Part shown: one piece after another, positions 1-5,152 of the stretch | How the letters are laid out: each line of letters begins with the position of its first letter | Numbering within the stretch: position 1 is the first letter of the stretch | Assembly (NCBI GenBank): GCA_964355795.1 | Contig: CAYHEQ010000014.1 | Location: forward strand, 1-18,164 | Direction of reading: 5' to 3' | Origin: CAYHEQ01 sp964355795 | GTDB taxonomy: Bacteria; Patescibacteriota; JACPGU01 | Length of the DNA stretch: 18,164 nt | Notes under the pieces: model-generated | What the model saw: only the letters and a program-made list of their open reading frames with translations | Database searches by the model: none | What the model was told of the DNA's origin: nothing | Program-made: the position numbers and the translations under genes

Positions 1-1093
1 CATCTATTTTGACAATGTAGAGACGAGGAATGTCGGGAATAGTGGATAGGTGATAGGTGATAGGTGATAGGTTTTTGGATTTTGAATCCTTTGGTATTTT
101 GGTCATTGGTGTTTGTTTGTGATTTGTGATTTTGGATTTGTGATTTTTCATCCAGTTAACCGTAACCTGATTGTCAAACCTCGCTTTTTGCCCGATGGTA
201 AAAAAGGCCAGCCCCTGGTATTCGCCAAGAAGATGACCGGCAACATTGGTTATCGTCCAGTTTTTTTTCATTTTTTTGGCGTAGTGAAGAAGAAAATTGC
301 CGATATCCCCATCGGGGATAAAGCACAATTCTTGACTGTCTTTCTTGTCCGCCACGGCGAAATCCGCCTCGCGCGCCACCGCTCGCACTTCGCTTTTTTC
401 CATCTCTCCCAGAGGAAAAATCAGTTGCGGGACAATTTCCGGCCTTATTTTCCACAAGAAGTAAGTTTGATCTTTTTTCGTATCTTTGGAACGATAAAGA
501 TTAGCGTTTAGCGTAGAGTGTTTAGCCTGCCCGCCATTGGCTGAGCCTGCAGGCGATGGCAGGCGGGCATTTAGTTTAGAATTTTGGTCATTTGAATTTT
601 CTTGGTTTGTTTCGTATTTCGTATTTCGTGCTTCGGATTTTTCTATGTCCGCTCCGCGGACATAATGTCCTGTCGCCAAAAAGTCCGCTCCCAACTCCAT
701 AGCTTTGTCGTAAAGTAAGCCAAATTTAATAAACCTATTACACAATACGCAAGGATTGGGCGTCCGTCCCGCTTCGTATTCTTTGACGAAACTGTCCACG
801 ATTTTTTCTTTGAATTCTTCTTCCGCATTGATGATATGCAGGGGAATATCCAATTGCGCCGCTACTTTCTTCGCGGCCAAGACCGCGCAATCATCGCAAC
901 AAAGATTATTTTTTTTCTTTCCCGTCGCCAAATCCTCCGGCTCCCAAAAATGCAACATAAATCCGACTATATCAAGCCCCCGCTTTTTCAGCAAGTAGGC
1001 GGCGACCGAGCTGTCCACCCCCCCTGACATGGCGACAGCAACAACGGGCTTTCTGACGGTGGACAAATTGTTGGAAGATTTAGGAGAAGACAT
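1..1093 (-). CDS. mnmA: tRNA-specific 2-thiouridylase MnmA, C-terminus cut by window edge
   Basis: MnmA uses ATP and a persulfide sulfur to make the 2-thio group of U34 in Lys, Glu and Gln tRNAs, in the cytoplasm. The frame is open from ATG at 1093 to base 1 (364 residues seen). Visible motifs are the PP-loop SGGVDSS (23-29), the Cys-rich NNLCCDDC (62-69), PNPCVLCNRFIKF with the presumed catalytic C118, ATGHYV (140-145), KDQTYFLW (207-214), ELCFIPDGD with the second active cysteine C257, and TIGQ (299-302) leading to LYIVKID (358-364). Two stretches, about residues 150-195 and 310-355, are absent from ordinary MnmA and are encoded by repeat-like DNA. Both are in frame and the flanking motifs are intact, so I read the gene as functional, not a pseudogene. 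No Shine-Dalgarno precedes the ATG. The missing part should be the C-terminal beta-barrel domain. Confidence 0.93.
   Translation of the reverse strand, partial: MSSPKSSNNLSTVRKPVVAVAMSGGVDSSVAAYLLKKRGLDIVGFMLHFWEPEDLATGKKKNNLCCDDCAVLAAKKVAAQLDIPLHIINAEEEFKEKIVDSFVKEYEAGRTPNPCVLCNRFIKFGLLYDKAMELGADFLATGHYVRGADIEKSEARNTKYETNQENSNDQNSKLNARLPSPAGSANGGQAKHSTLNANLYRSKDTKKDQTYFLWKIRPEIVPQLIFPLGEMEKSEVRAVAREADFAVADKKDSQELCFIPDGDIGNFLLHYAKKMKKNWTITNVAGHLLGEYQGLAFFTIGQKARFDNQVTVNWMKNHKSKITNHKQTPMTKIPKDSKSKNLSPITYHLSTIPDIPRLYIVKID
45..72. repeat. Four perfect GATAGGT heptamers inside mnmA
   Basis: GATAGGT occurs four times head to tail with no mismatch at 45-72. On the mnmA strand it reads ACCTATC, stop-free in all three frames, and encodes residues of the LSPITYHLS segment between TIGQ and LYIVKID. 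The DNA to its right (73-150) is also simple-sequence-like (repeated GATTTGTGATTTTG-type words). The same CCTANNN heptamer family occurs in spacers elsewhere in the window. Confidence 0.9.
523..637. repeat. GC-rich palindromic element plus TTTCGTA heptamers inside mnmA
   Basis: Bases 528-569 form a GC-rich element with 8-bp inverted ends (TGCCCGCC / GGCGGGCA) and a central perfect palindrome GCCTGCAGGC at 545-554. Bases 610-637 hold four units of a 7-nt repeat (TTTCGTA, TTTCGTA, TTTCGTG, CTTCGGA). Together they account for most of the extra segment, about 43 codons, between the ATGHYV and KDQTYFL motifs of MnmA. The GC content of the palindrome differs sharply from its surroundings. Confidence 0.75.
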
Positions 1094-1386
1094 AGATGCT
1101 AGTTTGTAGTTCTTAGTGAATAGTTTATGGTTTATGGTTTATAAGAAATCACTAAAAACTAAAACCTATAAACTAAAAACTATCTGTCCACCCATTATAT
1201 TTGTCTAAGCATAATTTGTCTAGCGTTAATCTGTCCATCGTTGATAAAAAAATGAGACTAGACAAAAAAGATGGGTATGGTAATTTGTAATTAGTAATTA
1301 ATTTGTTAGATTTCCGAGCGTTGTTTCTACTTTTAGAAATTGTTTAGTGGCTTACTGATGGTTTGACTTGTAAGAAACTCTTCTTC
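1094..1386. repeat. Repeat-rich spacer upstream of mnmA
   Basis: The gene-free stretch 1094-1530 contains several direct repeats. Bases 1122-1142 are three heptamers (AGTTTAT, GGTTTAT, GGTTTAT). Bases 1152-1183 are heptamers of CTAAAAA / CTAAAAC / CTATAAA type, roughly the inverse of the first set, so 1122-1183 can fold back on itself. Bases 1184-1245 hold a 15-nt repeat in about four degenerate copies starting CTGTC or TTGTC. TAATT recurs every 7 nt at 1281, 1288 and 1295. TTTGTCTAG (1215-1223) is inverted as CTAGACAAA (1258-1266). I see no coding potential or clear mnmA promoter here. Confidence 0.75.
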
Positions 1387-1438
1387 CTGATCCAAGGTTC
1401 GACCTTAAAGGATGCCCAAAGGTCGAACCTTGGATCAG
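1387..1438. repeat. Perfect 20-bp inverted repeat with nested palindromes
   Basis: Arms 1387-1406 and 1419-1438 are exact reverse complements (20 of 20), separated by 12 nt. Each arm contains its own small palindrome around GGTTCGACC (AAGGT-TCG-ACCTT), so it could form one long hairpin or two short ones. There is no T-run on either side, so it is a poor intrinsic terminator. It lies about 90 nt upstream of the HTH gene and could be an operator, a repeat element or an RNA structure. Confidence 0.85.
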
Positions 1439-1530
1439 AGATATTGGCCAAAGCATCAAATTAGCAATTCATTGTCTATGGTTCGTAATTTGTATATTTG
1501 TATGCAATTTGTATATTCGTAGTATGTAGT

Positions 1531-2265
1531 ATGCTAACTGTCCAACAAGCAGCTCTGTTTCTCAAAATATCGGAAAAAAGCATCCGCCGGTATATCAAGT
1601 CCGGCCGGCTGAATATCCATGTGGAAAAAGGTCCAAGGGGCGATGAATACAGGATAGAGAGATCCGCTCTTTTGCATCTTTTGAAGCCCCAGAGAGGGAG
1701 ACCGCAGGAGACTAAGCCCTCCTCCAGACTTTCTGGTTCACGGAATTCCATTCCTGTCTCACCAGAATCGTCTTACGGCGGGTCGCACAAAACTATTGTA
1801 AAAAATCAAAGTGTGCGAAAAATAAGAAAACAAGAGATCGACAACCTAGTCCCTAGTCCCTATCACCTAAAACCTACCACTACCCCCTCCGATTTTACCC
1901 CAGTGGGAGAGATTATCAAAGAGACTTCTCGGCAAATAGTGGAAAATCACGCCGTCGCCAAAGAACACCTCTTGGATTACAAAATACTTTATGAAGGCTT
2001 GCTCAATAAATACGAACAGGCCCTGGTCATTGTCGGCAGTCTGGAAGCGCAATTAACAGCGACGCCAAAAAATTATGAAGCCGAAATAGCGCAATTGAGA
2101 GACGCTCTCGCCCGCCAAGAAGAATTGGTGCTCGAACTTTATCAGATAGTGAAAATGTACAAGGAAGAAAAAAATAACACCCTCCCAGATCAAGAAGCCC
2201 CAACTATACAACCAGAGAGTATGCCTTCGCAAGAACTGGGCGAAGGTGAAACGGTACTGGGGTAG
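1531..2265 (+). CDS. HTH (MerR/excisionase-type) DNA-binding protein with coiled coil
   Basis: Residues 1-50 match the HTH_17/excisionase-like pattern: MLTVQQAALFLKISEKSIRRYIKSG, followed by a wing-like basic strand (VEKGPRGDEYRIERSAL). Residues 52-125 form a low-complexity, basic, Pro/Ser-rich linker, part of which (about 105-117) is encoded by a heptamer repeat. Residues 126-215 are strongly helical and charged and probably coiled coil (dimerisation). The tail is acidic. I chose ATG 1531 because the HTH starts there; an in-frame TTG at 1498 would add 11 hydrophobic residues encoded by repeat-like DNA. There is no Shine-Dalgarno. TTTGTA (1497-1502) and TAGTAT (1520-1525), 17 nt apart, could give a nearly leaderless message. 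DNA binding is well supported; the target is unknown, with autoregulation or a KfrA-like accessory role possible. Confidence 0.8.
   Translation: MLTVQQAALFLKISEKSIRRYIKSGRLNIHVEKGPRGDEYRIERSALLHLLKPQRGRPQETKPSSRLSGSRNSIPVSPESSYGGSHKTIVKNQSVRKIRKQEIDNLVPSPYHLKPTTTPSDFTPVGEIIKETSRQIVENHAVAKEHLLDYKILYEGLLNKYEQALVIVGSLEAQLTATPKNYEAEIAQLRDALARQEELVLELYQIVKMYKEEKNNTLPDQEAPTIQPESMPSQELGEGETVLG
1845..1882. repeat. CCTANNN heptamer repeat inside HTH gene
   Basis: CCTA occurs at 1845, 1852, 1859, 1866 and 1873, exactly every 7 nt, and a degenerate unit follows. The reading frame of the HTH gene passes through. TAG occurs in two units (1847 and 1854) but both are out of frame. It encodes the Pro/Thr/Ser-rich linker between the DNA-binding and coiled-coil parts. 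Confidence 0.85.
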
Positions 2266-2290
2266 AGTCGTTGCATTGCAACGACTCTAC
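2262..2290. repeat. Perfect 14-bp palindrome over HTH gene stop codon
   Basis: Arms 2262-2275 and 2277-2290 are exact reverse complements around one central base. The TAG stop of the HTH gene (2263-2265) is within the left arm. In RNA the loop would open to a few bases. With the next hairpin it forms a double stem-loop between two convergent genes. Confidence 0.85.
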
Positions 2291-2297
2291 AAAATAT

Positions 2298-2330
2298 GCA
2301 AAAATCTCGAGTATCGAGATTTTTGCTTTC
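2298..2330. terminator. Bidirectional intrinsic terminator between convergent genes
   Basis: A perfect 13-bp stem (2298-2310 with 2314-2326) with a 3-nt loop, A5 on one side and T5 on the other, followed by further T-rich sequence in both directions. It lies between the + strand HTH gene and the - strand LysM gene and can serve both. Confidence 0.75.
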
Positions 2331-2354
2331 TGTATCCTGTGTATTTTGTATCCC

Positions 2355-2382
2355 CCTATTCCCTACCCCCTAGTCCCTACCC
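2355..2382. repeat. CCTANNN heptamer repeat providing LysM gene stop
   Basis: CCTA occurs at 2355, 2362, 2369 and 2376 in exact 7-nt register. The fourth unit contains CTA at 2377-2379, which on the - strand is the TAG stop codon of the LysM gene. On the - strand every unit presents TAG, and the 7-nt period moves it through all three frames. Confidence 0.85.
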
Positions 2383-2985
2383 CTTCGGTATTTTCAGCAC
2401 TTGCCCTACTTCCAAGCTATAAGGAGAAGCGATATTGTTGGCTTGCGCGATCTTTTGCCAATCAACATTGAGAGCCAGTCCCACTCCCGCCAATGTATCG
2501 CCAGCTTTGACCGTGTAGCTGGTATATTCTGCCGGAGCAACCGGTGTTTCCGCCGGTTTAACCACGGTATCAGCGCCAACGACCGGTTCTTCTTTCTTGA
2601 AAACGCCGGGAATAATGAGCTCTTGATCCACTTCTAGAGCGTAAGGCTCTTTCAAATTATTCTTCTCGGCAATTTGTTGCCAACCGACGCTAAATTTGTC
2701 GCCCACCGCGGCCAATGTATCACCCGAGAGCACCTTGTATCTGACTTCTTCTGGCTCTTTCGGCTTCTCTTCGGCTGGTTTGTTCTCTTGTCCTTTCTTC
2801 TCCTGATTGGCTAGATTATCCAGATCGCTCAAATTGGCATTTTTTAATTTGCCCTGAAAGGCTAAGACAATCAAGACTCCCGCCGCAATCAAAACCAGCA
2901 CCACTATCAGATTGGAGAGCAAATTTGACTTTTTGTTTTTTTGTCCCAAAACTTCCGTATGAATCCAGTTTTCGTCATTATCCAT
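2377..2985 (-). CDS. Membrane-anchored protein with two LysM domains
   Basis: This is a 202-residue protein. Residues 22-43 form a single hydrophobic membrane span after a charged cytoplasmic start, so the rest is predicted outside. A charged Lys/Glu/Pro linker (61-81) precedes LysM 1 (82-127, YKVLSGDTLAAVGDKF ... ELIIPG) and LysM 2 (156-200, YTVKAGDTLAGVGLAL ... VLKIPKG). LysM domains bind peptidoglycan-type glycans, so this is probably a wall-binding protein with no catalytic domain. ATG 2985 has AAAGGAG five bases upstream. An in-frame ATG at 3009 also has GGAG at good spacing and would add eight residues, so two start sites with near-identical contexts are stacked. The gene follows the toxin gene by about 25-50 nt, so some co-transcription is possible. 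Its stop codon lies in a heptamer repeat. Confidence 0.9.
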   Translation of the reverse strand: MDNDENWIHTEVLGQKNKKSNLLSNLIVVLVLIAAGVLIVLAFQGKLKNANLSDLDNLANQEKKGQENKPAEEKPKEPEEVRYKVLSGDTLAAVGDKFSVGWQQIAEKNNLKEPYALEVDQELIIPGVFKKEEPVVGADTVVKPAETPVAPAEYTSYTVKAGDTLAGVGLALNVDWQKIAQANNIASPYSLEVGQVLKIPKG

Positions 2986-3034
2986 ATAATCTCCTTTGTT
3001 CGGTTTCATAATAATCTCCGGTTACTGCTATAGA

Positions 3035-3298
3035 TTAATATGTTTTTGATGTTCTCCTTTCAAGGTGGAAAACGAGAATTATTTTTTCAGCCATTTTTAA
3101 TTTGTAGAAGATGCGATAGGCACCCATCCGTCTTCGCCAGACATTTTCTTCCCCGCTCATTTTTTGAATATCTCCAAAATAAGGGTTTATCGGTAAAAGC
3201 TGGATTACTCTCAAAAGAGCCGAGATATCATGTTGGGGCAATCTTTTCATGACCTTGTAAATACTATTGTCAATTTGTAAATCCCAGTTTTTTGGCAA
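3035..3298 (-). CDS. RelE/ParE-family type II toxin
   Basis: An 87-residue protein with the RelE/ParE layout: an N-terminal strand (WDLQID), two helices with KVMKRLPQHD and a conserved ...LPINPYFGD, then MSGEENVWRRRMGAYRIFYKL and a C-terminal strand ending FHLERRTSKTY. The RRR-GAYRIFY block and the final Arg/Tyr residues are the family signature. RelE members cleave ribosome-bound mRNA and ParE members inhibit gyrase; the sequence alone does not say which this is. The start is TTG at 3298, chosen because the first strand is needed for the fold. It lies inside the end of the antitoxin gene (29-nt overlap) with no clear Shine-Dalgarno, so translational coupling is likely. A shorter form from ATG 3250 would lose the first strand. 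Confidence 0.85.
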   Translation of the reverse strand: MPKNWDLQIDNSIYKVMKRLPQHDISALLRVIQLLPINPYFGDIQKMSGEENVWRRRMGAYRIFYKLKMAEKIILVFHLERRTSKTY

Positions 3299-3488
3299 GT
3301 TCGCCGTATGTTAATGTTGTGTCTTTGAGCAAATTAGCTTCAGCTTTTACCAAAGCTTTTTTCTGAATAGCTGTCGGGTGAAAAGTTTCTAGCTTTTTCA
3401 AACCCAAAAGAACCTCATATTCTCTGCGAGATATGATTATTGAATTATTTCTGTTAGCTATTCTTTTTGACGTAGTCACGGTACTCAT
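3270..3488 (-). CDS. Antitoxin partner of RelE/ParE-like toxin
   Basis: A 72-residue protein, basic at the N-terminus (TTSKRIANRNNSIIISRREYEVLLGLKK) and helical afterwards, ending in LTYGELAKKLGF. The IIISRREYEVLLGLK stretch resembles DNA-binding or dimerising segments of small antitoxins, and the C-terminal helix would wrap the toxin. It precedes and overlaps the toxin gene by 29 nt, the classic antitoxin-first order. ATG 3488 is preferred; an upstream TTG at 3506 adds six residues but lies within the proposed promoter. The promoter -10 box ends six bases before the ATG, so the mRNA may be leaderless. The family is not named by a strong motif, so its identity rests on context as well as sequence. 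Confidence 0.75.
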   Translation of the reverse strand: MSTVTTSKRIANRNNSIIISRREYEVLLGLKKLETFHPTAIQKKALVKAEANLLKDTTLTYGELAKKLGFTN

Positions 3489-3494
3489 ACTCAC

Positions 3495-3522
3495 ATAATA
3501 GCACAAGGTATATTATTGGCAA
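3495..3522 (-). promoter_or_regulatory. Sigma70-like promoter of antitoxin-toxin operon
   Basis: On the - strand TTGCCA (3522-3517), a 16-nt spacer and TATTAT (3500-3495) precede ATG 3488. Six bases separate the -10 box from the start codon, placing transcription start at or next to the ATG. Confidence 0.5.
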
Positions 3523-3537
3523 GCAAAAAACTCTTCT

Positions 3538-4905
3538 CTATAGCCCAGTAATGGTGATTATGGCCGACCTGACGCTTTTCCCGCCAAAGGTGGCCGTGAC
3601 CCAGCAAGTGCCGTAGCTACCGGCGATGAATCGTCCCGGTGGGTAGAACGAACCTGTGCCGGTATCTGCTTCCACGTCCCAGGTGGCCAAAGAAGTGACA
3701 TCCTGCGCCGATCCATCAGAATAAGTCGCGGTCAAAGTGTAATTGGAGGTCGTGCCGGTCTTAATAGTTATCGGCGTATTAGGTGAGAGCGAGAGCGAAA
3801 CGACATTGATATTAGCGCCACTTTGAGCTGAATTATTTTGATTGGTTGGGTTCTGATTTTGACTATCGGAAGTAGCCTTCGCCACCGTTACCTCCCAGTA
3901 AATCCCGACATCTTTGAGCCAAGTCACTCCCTCTACTAAAGGTCGGAAATATTCTTTGTATTTGCCGGTCGCTGTCCCCGTCGGTACTTTGAAATTGAAT
4001 TCAAAAGTCGCATTAGCCCCCGGCGCCACACTTTCTTCCTTCATTACTACTCTGTTAGCGCCAGACCAACCAGAACCGGAAGCGGTGTCGGTAAAAATTG
4101 AAGCTCTATCCTGTATGTTGGCTGTGCCGATTTTTACCGCCGTGGGCTGATTGCGATACCATGAAGCATTACCTGTATTTTTCAATGTCAAGGAAGCGAT
4201 AGAAAATGTCCCCGCCTCAATAGTCGGATTGATAGATTGGCCGACCCAACCGTAATTGTATTCGCTGGCCACCTTGGAAGCTGGCGTGAAATTTGGTTTT
4301 TGACAAGTCCCGCGCGTCCCTATTTCTCCTACTGGAAGATAAGGAATCAGCCCGGTCGCGCAGATTTTTTTATTATCAGGAGAAATAGCCCCCAGAGATT
4401 CGCCCTCGCTAACAATGTTGCTCGGGTCTTCCACTTTGATCTCCCAAAAAATGCCAATATCTTTCATCCACTCCAAACCTTCAATGACGGGGGTGAAATA
4501 AGCTTTGTAGGTACCGGCCGTAGCGGGCGCTTTGATTTTGAATTCAAAGCGAGTATGCCAGCCGGGGAGAATAACGGCATCGCGAATACTGGCTGGGCGA
4601 TTAGCGGAAATCCAAGTGCCTTGGTTGTAGAATTCAGAAGCATAATCCTTTTGCTGATTGCTAGCGCCATATTTGGAGCCAGTACCCAAACGCACAGGAT
4701 TGGTCCCCGTATTAGCCCAAGTCTTGGAACCAGTATTTTTCACCTCAATCCAAACACTCGCCACTTCGCCCGGAATAAGCAAGGAAGGATAGGACGATTG
4801 ATTGACGAGCTGATAAGCGTAAGGAAACGCCGCCTCAACAGAGTTAATATTTGCAAAAAATCCGAGAACGATAGCCAGAACGAGTAAGACTGAAAGTTTC
4901 TTCAT
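3538..4905 (-). CDS. Secreted surface protein with two NBR1-like Ig domains and a Big-type domain
   Basis: A 455-residue exported protein. The signal peptide is residues 1-26 (MKKLSVLLVLAIVLGFF..., likely cut near VEA-AFP). Two homologous Ig-like units follow, 30-158 and 212-341, each with NTG..W, a W/NR block (ISANRP; SGANRV), PG....F.F..K.P..(T/A)GKY or GTYK, and EG..W.KD.GI.WE.(K/T)V. This is the pattern of the NBR1-like Ig (four-tryptophan) domain. A Gln/Asn/Ser linker (343-365) leads to a C-terminal Big_2-like domain (366-455: LSLSPNTPITIKTG...ATYSDGSAQDVTSLATW). There is no LPXTG motif or C-terminal membrane span. Adhesion or structural surface function is inferred. It is transcribed from a promoter at 4932-4959 and has no Shine-Dalgarno. 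Confidence 0.85.
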   Translation of the reverse strand: MKKLSVLLVLAIVLGFFANINSVEAAFPYAYQLVNQSSYPSLLIPGEVASVWIEVKNTGSKTWANTGTNPVRLGTGSKYGASNQQKDYASEFYNQGTWISANRPASIRDAVILPGWHTRFEFKIKAPATAGTYKAYFTPVIEGLEWMKDIGIFWEIKVEDPSNIVSEGESLGAISPDNKKICATGLIPYLPVGEIGTRGTCQKPNFTPASKVASEYNYGWVGQSINPTIEAGTFSIASLTLKNTGNASWYRNQPTAVKIGTANIQDRASIFTDTASGSGWSGANRVVMKEESVAPGANATFEFNFKVPTGTATGKYKEYFRPLVEGVTWLKDVGIYWEVTVAKATSDSQNQNPTNQNNSAQSGANINVVSLSLSPNTPITIKTGTTSNYTLTATYSDGSAQDVTSLATWDVEADTGTGSFYPPGRFIAGSYGTCWVTATFGGKSVRSAIITITGL

Positions 4906-4931
4906 ATTTTTGTTTTAGTTGTATCGCCCTC

Positions 4932-4959
4932 ATCATAACAGAGAGAAACTTTTTGACAA
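4932..4959 (-). promoter_or_regulatory. Sigma70-like promoter of NBR1-Ig protein gene
   Basis: On the - strand TTGTCA (4959-4954), 16-nt spacer, TATGAT (4937-4932). Transcription would start near 4925, leaving a leader of about 20 nt without a recognisable Shine-Dalgarno before ATG 4905. Confidence 0.55.
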
Positions 4960-4963
4960 TACA

Positions 4964-4991
4964 AAAATCCCCCGCAATTGCGGAGGATTTT
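4964..4991 (-). terminator. Hairpin terminator between divergent promoters
   Basis: AAAATCC/GGATTTT and CCGC/GCGG pair across a 4-nt AATT centre, with one mismatch in the stem. On the - strand it is followed by T5 and lies just upstream of the promoter of the 4905 gene, so it would stop antisense or read-through transcription entering from the right. On the + strand the T-run is shorter. Confidence 0.6.
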
Positions 4992-5117
4992 CCCTGTCGC
5001 CTAGACAGATACTTTCTCAATGTAGCACAAATTTTACCAAAAAGCAAGAGCTTTCCCTCGGCGAAGTCCGACTTTGCCAAAGTAGCCTTACTAAGCGAAA
5101 AAGGAAAAGCGAAACCC

Positions 5118-5146
5118 TTTACATCATTCGCCAATTATGCTACATT
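5118..5146 (+). promoter_or_regulatory. Sigma70-like promoter of GHMP-like gene, leaderless arrangement
   Basis: TTTACA (5118-5123), 17-nt spacer, TACATT (5141-5146). The first ATG (5153) lies six bases after the -10 box, so the transcript would begin at or beside the start codon. No Shine-Dalgarno is present before 5153 or the next ATG at 5171. Confidence 0.5.
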
Positions 5147-5152
5147 GGGATT

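Noticed and set aside
113..1027. Open frames on the + strand opposite mnmA
   Set aside because: They are antisense shadows of a clear enzyme gene and carry no recognisable domain.
1..1093. mnmA as a pseudogene because of odd inserts
   Set aside because: I read every codon from 1093 to 2 and found no stop; all motifs are in one frame.
5001..5117. Hairpin-like GCGAAGTC/GACTTTGC upstream of the GHMP-like gene as a riboswitch
   Set aside because: It lies upstream of the proposed promoter, so it would not be in the transcript, and no riboswitch core is recognised.
4919..5152. 78-residue N-terminal extension of the GHMP-like protein
   Set aside because: It would be translated from a terminator hairpin and the promoter itself, and has no family resemblance.
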